Position numbers and translations under genes: made by a program
Shown here: positions 1 to 6,437 of the stretch, piece after piece
Layout: each line of letters begins with the position of its first letter
Numbering within the stretch: the stretch's first letter is position 1
NCBI GenBank assembly: GCA_030640155.1
Contig: DAOWJX010000062.1
Location: 1-6,789 of the forward strand
Length of the DNA: 6,789 nt
Source: Candidatus Aegiribacteria sp.
GTDB lineage: Bacteria; Fermentibacterota; Fermentibacteria; Fermentibacterales; JCC-6
Direction of reading: 5' to 3'
The notes under the pieces: generated by a model
Seen by the model: only the letters and a program-made list of their open reading frames with translations
Told to the model about the DNA's origin: nothing
Databases searched by the model: none

Positions 1-235
1 ATATCCATCCTTAATAAAATACACTTAGCCAGCCAGCAAATTTTACCATTAGCGGGCTAATTATTTTTAGCTTAAAACAGGTGTTTGTCAAGTGCGTTGT
101 TTGAAGGCAGCATTTCAGTGTCACAAACATCCTGGTTAATTGTATGATTTATACTTTATTGGAGAACTCTGGAACAATTGAGAAAATACCAATACGTCTT
201 TATACTGTTTACTTCAAATTATTTCAATAAGCAGG
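1..235. other. Gene-free left flank
   Basis: No open reading frame with a plausible start and ribosome binding site is visible on either strand here. The DNA is AT-rich. It holds only weak symmetric elements: TTAGCC at 25-30 with GGCTAA at 55-60, followed by a T-rich stretch, and GCTAA at 56-60 with TTAGC at 67-71. Either could be the remains of a terminator for a gene to the left, but neither is convincing. A 7-bp inverted pair, TGTTTGT (82-88) and ACAAACA (123-129), is too far apart to mean much. I see no tRNA, riboswitch or insertion-sequence end. Confidence 0.5.
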
Positions 236-264
236 TTGACATACTTGAAAACACAAAGTAAATT
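236..264 (+). promoter_or_regulatory. Sigma70-type promoter for the recombinase gene
   Basis: A perfect -35 hexamer TTGACA (236-241) is followed after 17 bases by TAAATT (259-264), which matches the -10 consensus at four of six positions including the key first T, the A at position 2 and the last T. Spacing is optimal. Transcription would start near 271 and give a leader of about 134 bases before the chosen ATG at 405. The next gene on this strand is the recombinase, so the promoter is assigned to it. This is a sequence match only. Confidence 0.6.
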
Positions 265-350
265 AACATAGGGGTCAGAGTTAATCTGCGAATATTATCA
301 GTTTCCTTTCATGGAATATTGTAGACGCTGGTAAATGTATGCAGATTATC

Positions 351-377
351 GGCAAATACATTGTTATGTATATTGCC
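351..377 (+). repeat. Near-perfect inverted repeat in recombinase leader
   Basis: The left arm GGCAAATACAT (351-361) and right arm ATGTAT-A-TTGCC (366-377) form an 11-bp stem with one bulged A (372) and a 4-base loop (362-365). It sits 13 bases before the ribosome binding site of the recombinase. As RNA it could fold in the leader and affect translation. As DNA it could be an operator, or a binding site for the recombinase, since 11-bp inverted arms are typical of Xer-type core sites, although the 4-5 base centre is shorter than the usual 6-8. No known riboswitch is recognisable. Confidence 0.55.
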
Positions 378-390
378 AATTCATTCAAAG

Positions 391-399
391 AGGAAGGGG
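391..399 (+). promoter_or_regulatory. Ribosome binding site that sets the recombinase start
   Basis: The sequence AGGAAGGGG lies five bases before the ATG at 405. The in-frame upstream ATG at 339 has no comparable site, and starting there would add 22 residues unlike any recombinase N-terminus and place the leader hairpin inside the coding region. This supports 405 as the start. Confidence 0.75.
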
Positions 400-404
400 T
401 AATA

Positions 405-1256
405 ATGACAGATTACATCGAGCAGACAAGGAAGCTTCTCCGGACAGCAGGTAGAAGCCCCAAAACTGCGAACAGCTACCTTTCACATATTCGCCGACTT
501 GAAAACACTTATGGCGATGAATGTGGCAGCCTTGAGGAATCTACTCTCAGGGAGTACCTCGAAGGTCTTGTTGACGAAGGAAAGTCTCTTTCCTACATCA
601 ACCAGGCTCAGAGCGCGATCAGATTCATGTACAAACATGTTCTTCAAAAAGATAACCCCCTCCCGGGTCCTGGTCTTATCTCCAAGAAAATACCACTTCA
701 TGGAATCTTCAACAGAGATGAGATCAAGAATATTTTTGCCAATGTTCACGAACTGAAGTACAGGCTCGCACTGATGCTTATTTACTCCTCAGGTCTTAGA
801 GTCGGTGAAGCGACTCATCTTCTTAGAAATGCAGTGGACTTTGAGAACATGGTCATCCATGTAAACGACATGGATGGAGAACATTTAAGAGACACTATCC
901 TGGCAAATTCAATCGCTGATATCCTTGAATACTTTATCGAGACAAGGACGGATGATTCTCCCTGGATGTTCCCCGGCAGAGGAAAAACAAGTTGTATTTC
1001 CCCCAGAACCATTCAAAGATCATTTGCTGAAGCCATGCTTGCAGCAGGTATAGATAAGCGAGCAACATTGGGATGGCTCAGACACAGCTTCGCGGTTCAT
1101 ATGCTTGAGGATGGAACAGACAGGAAACTCGTCCGCAATCTTCTTGGGATATCGACTCCATCCATGATTACTCCCTACATGAAACTTGCTGAGAAGAGAA
1201 GCGCTCTCAGGGTAACAAGCCCTGCGGACAGATTTCTGACCAGAAAAAAGCACTAG
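405..1256 (+). CDS. Tyrosine recombinase (phage integrase family) with altered active site
   Basis: The product is 283 residues, about the size of XerC/XerD. Residues 1-85 are a SAM-like core-binding domain (the stretch with SPKTANSYLSHIRRL), and residues 105-270 are the catalytic domain. From the family, such enzymes cut and rejoin DNA through a tyrosine. Aligned by eye on XerD, the spacing fits closely: first Arg is R132 (in SGLRVGEA), second Arg is R226 (in WLRHSFAVHML), nucleophile is Y258. However, the catalytic Lys is M156, the His of HxxR is G223, and the second His (usually LLGHS) is I249. Three of six catalytic positions are therefore replaced while the reading frame is intact, so strand cleavage may be weak or absent, or the enzyme may use other residues. 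The gene stands alone between its own promoter and a hairpin, with no cassette, excisionase or phage gene near. An integron-type integrase is unlikely because no attC-like array follows. The fold is certain; activity and role are not. Confidence 0.9.
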   Translation: MTDYIEQTRKLLRTAGRSPKTANSYLSHIRRLENTYGDECGSLEESTLREYLEGLVDEGKSLSYINQAQSAIRFMYKHVLQKDNPLPGPGLISKKIPLHGIFNRDEIKNIFANVHELKYRLALMLIYSSGLRVGEATHLLRNAVDFENMVIHVNDMDGEHLRDTILANSIADILEYFIETRTDDSPWMFPGRGKTSCISPRTIQRSFAEAMLAAGIDKRATLGWLRHSFAVHMLEDGTDRKLVRNLLGISTPSMITPYMKLAEKRSALRVTSPADRFLTRKKH

Positions 1257-1265
1257 CTTCATCCG

Positions 1266-1292
1266 GCGGGTCGGGATCCTCTCCCGACCCGC
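1266..1292 (+). terminator. GC-rich hairpin after the recombinase gene
   Basis: GCGGGTCGGG (1266-1275) and CCCGACCCGC (1283-1292) form a perfect 10-bp stem with a 7-base loop, starting 9 bases after the recombinase stop codon. Position and stability fit a transcription terminator. The tail is TCTCTTAC rather than a clean T run, so termination may be partial. Confidence 0.65.
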
Positions 1293-1303
1293 TCTCTTAC
1301 GGG

Positions 1304-1339
1304 AACTCATAATACTTCTTCAACTCATAGTGCTTCATA
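1304..1339. repeat. Two-copy 18-bp imperfect tandem repeat
   Basis: An 18-base unit beginning AACTCATA occurs at 1304-1321 and again at 1322-1339, with 14 of 18 positions identical. It lies between the recombinase terminator and ptrB. It may be a pair of adjacent regulator binding sites or a chance slippage duplication; the sequence does not decide. Confidence 0.45.
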
Positions 1340-1431
1340 CAAGGTACTTATCTTATTGTATCCCGCATTAATCAAATGAATACATATATTTCAGTTGTAT
1401 TAGTGTTTCTTGATTTCAAATCAACTACCGG

Positions 1432-1437
1432 AAAGGA
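1432..1437 (+). promoter_or_regulatory. Ribosome binding site that sets the ptrB start
   Basis: AAAGGA lies five bases before the ATG at 1443. The frame stays open upstream to a TTG at 1410, but that start has no good ribosome binding site. Starting at 1443 gives a short hydrophobic N-terminus and places all catalytic residues at a constant offset from the enterobacterial enzyme. Confidence 0.6.
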
Positions 1438-1442
1438 ATCTC

Positions 1443-3554
1443 ATGACATTATCATTTTACTGCTGTGCTGCATTCTGCATTATCGGAAATGCTCTGGCAT
1501 CATCCAACGATATGCTGCCTCCGGATATACAAACCTGCCCGGTCGAGCTGACCGTTCACGGAGATGTAAGAATCGACGAATACTACTGGCTGAGAGATAT
1601 CAATAATCCGGCTGTCATCACCTACCTTGAGGAAGAGAACACTTACACTGAGAAGATGCTGGCGCATACGGAGGCTCTCCGTGAGGAACTCTACAACGAA
1701 ATCCTCGCGAGGATACCGCAGGAGGATGAATCCGTTCCATACTTAAGGAACGGGTACTATTACTATACGGTTTTCGAACAGGACAGCGAGTATCCGCTAT
1801 ACATGAGGAGGGAAGGAAACCTTGAGTCTCCGGAGGAAATGCTTCTTGATATGAATCTTCTTGCGGAGGGCTACTCCTACTTTCAGATCGAGGATATGAG
1901 CGTAAGCCCGGACAACCGTATTCTGGCCTTCTCCGTGGACACGATGGGCAACCATCAGTGCACTATCCTCTTCAGGGACCTTTATACCGGAGAGATGCTG
2001 GATGACAGGGTTCTGAACGCGTCAGGAGAGATAGCCTGGACAAATGACAGCAGAACGTTCTTCTTCGGGCATCTCGATGACACCAACCGTACCGACAGGA
2101 TAATGAGAAGAGAACTGGGTAGTACTGATGAGGAGTTAATTCATTTTGAGGAAGATCCAATGTTCTGGCCGTGGGTCTACAGGAGTATATCCGGTGATTT
2201 CATATTGCTGGGTACTTCCAGCAGAGAATCCTCAGAGGTTCGGTTCCTGGACACAGACAATCCCAGTGGAGACTTCACTGTAATCCAGCCCAGAACTGAA
2301 AACCTCAAGTATTCGGTCTATCCCTCGGAAGAACAGTTTCACATTCTTACAAATTTTGAAGCTGAGAATTACCGCCTGATGACAGCGGATATTGAATCAC
2401 CCTCGATGGAAAGCTGGGTGGAAGTCATACCTCACAGACAGGATGTTCTTCTTGAAGGCCTTGATATGTTCAGAAGATTCATGGTTCTCTCCGAGAGAAA
2501 TAACGGCCTTACTATGTTGAGAGTGATCAAACTTGCAGATAACTCTAATCATTATGTGGATTTCGGTGAGGAAACATATTTCGCGAATACATATAACAAC
2601 TACGAGTTCGATACCGATCTGCTGCGCTTCGGGTATACATCCATGATAACACCCTGGTCCACATTCGATTACAATATGAATACCCACGAAAGTACACTTC
2701 TGAAGCAGAGGGAGATCCCGAGCGGATACGACGCATCTCTTTACAATTCGGAAAGACTCTGGGCACCTGCCGGAGACGGCACATTAATTCCAATTTCACT
2801 TGTATACAGGAGAGATCTTTTTCATGCCGGGGAGAATCCGATGCTCCTCTACGGTTACGGCTCCTACGGCGCCAGTATTGATCCATCCTTCAATTTTCTC
2901 CGACTGAGTCTGCTTAACAGGGGCTTCGTCTGCGCGATTGCTCATGTCAGAGGAGGCCAGGAGATGGGCCGCCACTGGTACGACGATGGAAAACTTCTGA
3001 ATAAGATGAACACTTTCACCGATTTCATCGATTGTGCAGAATATCTCATCGATGAGGGCTACTGTAATGAAGATCTTCTATTTGCTATGGGTGTGAGCGC
3101 TGGAGGTCTTCTTATGGGAGCAGTAGTCAATATGAGACCTGATCTCTGGAGGGGAGTGGTTGCCGGGGTTCCATTCGTGGATGTCGTAACGACTATGCTT
3201 GATGAAACAATTCCACTGACAACCAACGAATATGAGGAATGGGGAAACCCGAACGATCCTGTCTACTATGAATACATGCTCGGTTATTCTCCATACGACA
3301 ATGTCACAGAAACTGATTACCCGGCCATGTTTGTGTATGCAGGGCTGCACGATTCACAGGTTGGTTACTGGGAACCTGCAAAGTGGGTTGCCAGGCTCAG
3401 GGATATGAAAACTGACGATAACCCCCTTCTTCTTCACACCGATATGGGATCAGGGCATGTAGGCGCCTCAGGAAGGTTCCAGTGGATAGATCGGATAACC
3501 TGGATCTACGCTTTCATTCTGGATCAGACAGGGATTCAGCACCAGGAAACTTGA
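1443..3554 (+). CDS. ptrB: Oligopeptidase B (S9A serine peptidase), apparently exported
   Basis: The 703-residue product belongs to the prolyl oligopeptidase family: a seven-bladed beta-propeller (roughly residues 90-430) gates an alpha/beta-hydrolase domain (roughly 460-700) so that only short peptides are cut. The catalytic triad is S552 (in GVSAGG), D637 (in GLHDSQV) and H672 (in SGHVGASGRF). E596 and E598, in NEYEEWGNP, match the two glutamates that bind the P1 Arg/Lys in oligopeptidase B, so cleavage after basic residues is expected. Each of these residues lies exactly 20 positions after its counterpart in the enterobacterial enzyme as I remember it (532, 617, 652, 576, 578). The extra 20 residues at the front look like a signal peptide ending in NALA before SSND, though without a positive charge from this start; the TTG at 1410 would supply an Arg. 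Of the two S2-site aspartates, D480 is kept and the other is S482. The usual enzyme is cytosolic, so export would be unusual. A glycoside hydrolase gene follows after 60 bases. Confidence 0.93.
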   Translation: MTLSFYCCAAFCIIGNALASSNDMLPPDIQTCPVELTVHGDVRIDEYYWLRDINNPAVITYLEEENTYTEKMLAHTEALREELYNEILARIPQEDESVPYLRNGYYYYTVFEQDSEYPLYMRREGNLESPEEMLLDMNLLAEGYSYFQIEDMSVSPDNRILAFSVDTMGNHQCTILFRDLYTGEMLDDRVLNASGEIAWTNDSRTFFFGHLDDTNRTDRIMRRELGSTDEELIHFEEDPMFWPWVYRSISGDFILLGTSSRESSEVRFLDTDNPSGDFTVIQPRTENLKYSVYPSEEQFHILTNFEAENYRLMTADIESPSMESWVEVIPHRQDVLLEGLDMFRRFMVLSERNNGLTMLRVIKLADNSNHYVDFGEETYFANTYNNYEFDTDLLRFGYTSMITPWSTFDYNMNTHESTLLKQREIPSGYDASLYNSERLWAPAGDGTLIPISLVYRRDLFHAGENPMLLYGYGSYGASIDPSFNFLRLSLLNRGFVCAIAHVRGGQEMGRHWYDDGKLLNKMNTFTDFIDCAEYLIDEGYCNEDLLFAMGVSAGGLLMGAVVNMRPDLWRGVVAGVPFVDVVTTMLDETIPLTTNEYEEWGNPNDPVYYEYMLGYSPYDNVTETDYPAMFVYAGLHDSQVGYWEPAKWVARLRDMKTDDNPLLLHTDMGSGHVGASGRFQWIDRITWIYAFILDQTGIQHQET

Positions 3555-3614
3555 TTTCATACCATTGCCTATACAGTATTTTTTCGAGTCGGATCAACCT
3601 GACGGATTGGAATC

Positions 3615-5045
3615 ATGAGACACAGAACAACAGATAAGTTAATGCAGATTGTACCTGAACCTTTCATTCCTTCACGACCCGATTTAATTGCGATGTATCA
3701 AAGATGCTGGCAGATCGGTTTGAACAGAACGGAAGAGGGTACACCAGAAAACGGATTCGTTGAACAATACATCGATGCTGCATTTGACAGACGTATTTTC
3801 CAATGGGATACATGCTTTTCTGTTGCCTGGGCCAAATATTCCCAGGGAGCACTGCCGAATATAGTCAGTCTGGATAATTTCTACCGCAAGCAGCATACTG
3901 ATGGAGCTATTGCCGGAGTGATACGCAAATCAGACGGAGCGGATGATCAGAGCAAAGATACCTGCTGGTTTACACGCAACAATCTTTTCTCATGGATTGA
4001 ATACGAGTACTATTGCCATACAGGTGATGCCTCTCGTATTCCAGTCATACTGCCAATCCTGAAAAAGTATTCTGACTGGACACGACAGAACCGTCGTCAT
4101 CCTAACGGGCATTACTGGTGGTCAGGATGGGGAAGTGGCATGGATAACTCACCACGAAGTATCGCTGATAAACCTTATCCGCCCTACAGCTGGATTGATT
4201 ATGACGCAATTGAAGCTCTATCTGCTTACTATTCAATGAAATTGGCTCTGGTTGTAGACGATGAAGATACCTGGCAGGAATTCAAAGCTCATTACGAAGA
4301 ACTCAAACGGCTTATAAACTCAACCATGTGGTGTGAGGAAGACGGGATATACTGGGATCTGGATAAAGATGATTCATACCTTAAAGTTAAAACCGTGGCT
4401 TCGTTCTGGCCTCTCTGGGCACGTATTACTGATGATCATCAAGTTGAAAAATTAGTATCCCATCTTAATGATCCACATTCGTTCAACAGGAAACACAGAG
4501 TACCGACTCTGTCCGCCGACCATCCGGAATACAAAAACACCGGTCACTACTGGCTGGGTAGTATATGGGCACCTACCAATCACATGATTGTAAAGGGATT
4601 ATCAGCAAATAACCGTCATCAACTGGCCAGAGACATCGTCTGCAATCATCTGGACAATATTGCAGCAGTCTTCGAGGATACCGGCACTGTCTGGGAAAAC
4701 TATTCTCCGGAAACCGAAGAGCCGGGCAACCCGGCAAAACCTGATTTCGTTGGCTGGTCGGCTGTCGGTCCGATTGCCCAACTGATTGAAAATTATATCG
4801 GTATTACACTGGATGTTCCTGCAGATACAATTCACTGGAATCTGCTTTCTCCGGAGGAAATGGGAATCCGGAATATTCGATTTGGTGATTCTCACGTTGA
4901 AATTGTCTGTGACCGGAGAAACTCAATTGAAGACCCAGTTGATATCACTGTAGAAACATCAAAGTCATTCAATCTCAGAATTAACAGCGGGAAGAGAATC
5001 GAAACCAGGAAGATCGAACCGGGAACACGGAGATACAGGATATAA
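3615..5045 (+). CDS. Trehalase/GH63/MGH1-like glycoside hydrolase
   Basis: The 476-residue product has the hallmarks of the (alpha/alpha)6-barrel clan that includes GH37 trehalases, GH63 glucosidases and mannosylglycerate hydrolases. W64-D65-T66 is the early WDT motif. D177 in GSGMDNSPR is the likely general acid, and E361 in VWENYSPE is the likely general base. The HYWLGSIWAPTN stretch (311-322) is a typical pocket segment. Residues from about 415 to the end look like a small beta-rich tail. Inverting hydrolysis of an alpha-linked glucoside or mannoside, such as a compatible solute or a small oligosaccharide, follows from the family, but the substrate cannot be read from the sequence. There is no signal peptide, so it should be cytoplasmic. 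The start has only a weak ribosome binding site (GGA at 3604-3606); Met10 at 3642 is an alternative. The gene lies 60 bases after ptrB on the same strand and may be read through from it. A T run at 3579-3584 lacks a convincing stem before it. Confidence 0.85.
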   Translation: MRHRTTDKLMQIVPEPFIPSRPDLIAMYQRCWQIGLNRTEEGTPENGFVEQYIDAAFDRRIFQWDTCFSVAWAKYSQGALPNIVSLDNFYRKQHTDGAIAGVIRKSDGADDQSKDTCWFTRNNLFSWIEYEYYCHTGDASRIPVILPILKKYSDWTRQNRRHPNGHYWWSGWGSGMDNSPRSIADKPYPPYSWIDYDAIEALSAYYSMKLALVVDDEDTWQEFKAHYEELKRLINSTMWCEEDGIYWDLDKDDSYLKVKTVASFWPLWARITDDHQVEKLVSHLNDPHSFNRKHRVPTLSADHPEYKNTGHYWLGSIWAPTNHMIVKGLSANNRHQLARDIVCNHLDNIAAVFEDTGTVWENYSPETEEPGNPAKPDFVGWSAVGPIAQLIENYIGITLDVPADTIHWNLLSPEEMGIRNIRFGDSHVEIVCDRRNSIEDPVDITVETSKSFNLRINSGKRIETRKIEPGTRRYRI

Positions 5046-5133
5046 CCATTGGTGAAAAGGTGAGACTCGTGTTTGATGTCAATGCCGGGGAAGTATCCTT
5101 ATGTAATTTCTGCCGGATATTACTTCGGTCGTC
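5046..5133. other. Convergent intergenic gap
   Basis: The glycoside hydrolase and corA end facing each other across 88 bases. A weak imperfect stem (AAGTATCC with GGATA-TTA-CTT, about 5091-5129) could act as a terminator in either direction but has no clear T tract. Nothing else is visible. Confidence 0.3.
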
Positions 5134-6207
5134 TTAGATCCATTTCTTCTTTCTGAAAAATAAAAGCATTACTATGCCTATCAGCAGCATAAATCCAAGT
5201 ATCGCATAATAGCCTAACTTCCAGCCGATCTCCGGCATATATCTGAAATTCATCCCGTAGACTCCGGAGATGAAAGTCAGGGGAATGAAGATCGTAGCTA
5301 TGATAGTAAGGACTTTCATTATCTGGTTCATTCTGTTACTCACGCTTGAAAGGTACATGTCGTGCATCCCGGATATGATGTCCCTGTAGGTTTCCACAGT
5401 ATCTATGACCTGTATGGTATGATCATAAAGGTTCCTTAGGAAAACCACAGTCGGTTTTCTGACAAGATCTGATCCGCTCTTCTCCAGAAGCGAAATTTCT
5501 TCCCTCAACGGCCAGACGGTTCGCCTCATGAAAAGCATGGCCCTTTTGAATCTGTGAATCTTTGATACATTATCAGGATTCGGCTCCATGAAGACCTGGT
5601 CCTCAACTTCCTCTATCTGATCTCCGATAGTCTCGAGTATCAGGAAGTAGCTGTCAACCACAGCATCAATAAGAGCATACGCGAGATAATCAGCCCCTGC
5701 TCTGCGGATCCTTCCCCTGCATCCCCTTATCTGCTCTCTTACAGCGTCGAAAACATCCCCTGGCTTCTCCTGGAAAGTAATAACGTAGTTTTCTCCAAGA
5801 ATCATACAAACCTGTTCTGTTTCCATGCCCGTATTGATATCGGAATAGCTCAGCATCTTGAGCACGATGAACAGATAGTTGTCAAAATCCTCGAACTTCG
5901 GCCTCTGCATGGTATTGACGATATCCTCGACTGTCAGGGAATGAATGTTGAAAAGTTCCCCGATCTTCTCGATAGCCCCTGTATCATGAATGCCTTCAAT
6001 GTTAATCCAGACGACATCAGAGGACTTGCAGAGATCGGCGCATTCCTTTGGAGTTGAATTTTCTTTTTCTTCGTGCAGGTTCTCGTTGTAGCGTATATAG
6101 GATACCCTGACCTCCTCCATTTTTCTCCTGCCGATGAAAAGGGGAGTTCCCGGCGGCTGACCGGCCTTTTCATGCGCCCTGTAGGAGTATTTTATTCTTT
6201 CAGCCAT
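5134..6207 (-). CDS. corA: CorA family magnesium/cobalt transporter
   Basis: The 357-residue product is a full-length CorA. These proteins form homopentameric inner-membrane channels that take up Mg2+ (also Co2+ and Ni2+), gated by Mg2+ bound in the cytoplasmic funnel. Residues 1 to about 290 are the soluble funnel domain, ending in the long stalk helix. The first membrane helix (about 296-317) runs into the signature Y317-GMN (318-320), which forms the selectivity filter. The loop with MPEIGW follows, then the second helix (332-351) and a basic tail, RKKKWI. This is the standard C-terminal topology of the family. A strong ribosome binding site, AAGGGAG (6214-6220 on the minus strand), lies six bases before the ATG. 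A possible promoter lies at 6255-6283. The gene is convergent with the glycoside hydrolase and downstream of the hydrogenase on the same strand, but a hairpin-rich spacer of 230 bases suggests separate transcription. Confidence 0.96.
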   Translation of the reverse strand: MAERIKYSYRAHEKAGQPPGTPLFIGRRKMEEVRVSYIRYNENLHEEKENSTPKECADLCKSSDVVWINIEGIHDTGAIEKIGELFNIHSLTVEDIVNTMQRPKFEDFDNYLFIVLKMLSYSDINTGMETEQVCMILGENYVITFQEKPGDVFDAVREQIRGCRGRIRRAGADYLAYALIDAVVDSYFLILETIGDQIEEVEDQVFMEPNPDNVSKIHRFKRAMLFMRRTVWPLREEISLLEKSGSDLVRKPTVVFLRNLYDHTIQVIDTVETYRDIISGMHDMYLSSVSNRMNQIMKVLTIIATIFIPLTFISGVYGMNFRYMPEIGWKLGYYAILGFMLLIGIVMLLFFRKKKWI

Positions 6208-6242
6208 ACGGGACTCCCTTCAATAGAACTAAGACAACAGTC

Positions 6243-6269
6243 GGACAAGCTTTCAGTATAATGCTGTCC
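6243..6269. repeat. Imperfect inverted repeat over the corA promoter
   Basis: GGACA-A-GC (6243-6250) and GCTGTCC (6263-6269) form a 7-bp inverted repeat with one bulged base around a 12-base centre that contains the proposed -10 box. The position suits a repressor operator or a leader stem-loop. No known regulator box is recognised. Confidence 0.35.
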
Positions 6270-6283
6270 ACATGAATTTGCCA
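6255..6283 (-). promoter_or_regulatory. Possible corA promoter
   Basis: On the minus strand TGGCAA (6283-6278) and TATACT (6260-6255) are separated by 17 bases. The -10 matches five of six consensus bases, the -35 only three. Transcription would start near 6248 and leave a leader of about 40 bases before the corA ATG. Confidence 0.4.
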
Positions 6284-6301
6284 GACCTGTTGGTGATAGA
6301 T

Positions 6302-6339
6302 ATTATGTAAATCCAATTTTAAGTGTGGATTTACATAAT
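6302..6339. repeat. Perfect 14-bp inverted repeat
   Basis: The arm ATTATGTAAATCCA (6302-6315) is exactly inverted at 6326-6339, with 10 bases between. It lies in the corA-hydrogenase spacer, about 95 bases before the corA start and about 100 bases after the hydrogenase stop. It could be a cruciform or operator site, or the stem of a bidirectional terminator, although neither side has a clear T run and the stem is AT-rich. The pairing is certain; its role is not. Confidence 0.7.
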
Positions 6340-6371
6340 TTGCATGGCTGGTGTAAAATTTCTGTTGTAAT

Positions 6372-6420
6372 CGGGAACACACAGCAGAAACCAGGTTAAG
6401 CGGGGACACGCAGCAGAGCC
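6372..6420. repeat. Short direct repeat, two copies 29 bases apart
   Basis: A 17-base segment of the form CGGGRACACRCAGCAGA occurs at 6372-6388 and at 6401-6417, differing at two positions. The second copy is also the left part of the hairpin at 6401-6432. The pattern resembles dispersed extragenic repeat units, but one window cannot show whether it recurs in the genome. Confidence 0.5.
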
Positions 6421-6432
6421 TGCATGTCCCCG
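6401..6432 (-). terminator. Hairpin following the hydrogenase gene
   Basis: CGGGGACA (6401-6408) pairs with TGTCCCCG (6425-6432); after one mismatch (6409/6424), GCAG (6410-6413) pairs with CTGC (6420-6423) around the loop CAGAGC. The stem begins five bases after the hydrogenase stop codon, as expected for a terminator. On the minus strand the stem is followed by CTTAACC, not a T run, so it may be Rho-assisted, an mRNA 3'-end stabiliser, or an extragenic palindrome. Confidence 0.55.
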
Positions 6433-6437
6433 GATGC

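Noticed and set aside
339..404. N-terminal extension of the recombinase from an upstream ATG
   Set aside because: No good ribosome binding site before 339, the 22 added residues resemble no recombinase, and the stretch contains the leader hairpin and the strong site serving the ATG at 405.
405..1292. Integron or phage attachment module around the recombinase
   Set aside because: No attC-like cassette array, excisionase, repressor, tRNA or duplicated attachment core is visible, and neighbouring genes are ordinary metabolic genes.
1376..1606. 76-codon open frame overlapping the start of ptrB
   Set aside because: It is an out-of-frame shadow; the overlapping ptrB frame gives a clear family match and this one gives no recognisable protein.
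3555..3614. Terminator between ptrB and the glycoside hydrolase
   Set aside because: There is a T run at 3579-3584, but no stable stem precedes it, so neither termination nor a separate promoter can be supported.
6200..6409. 69-codon minus-strand frame across the corA-hydrogenase spacer
   Set aside because: It consists largely of palindromes and the proposed corA promoter, overlaps the corA start, and encodes nothing recognisable.
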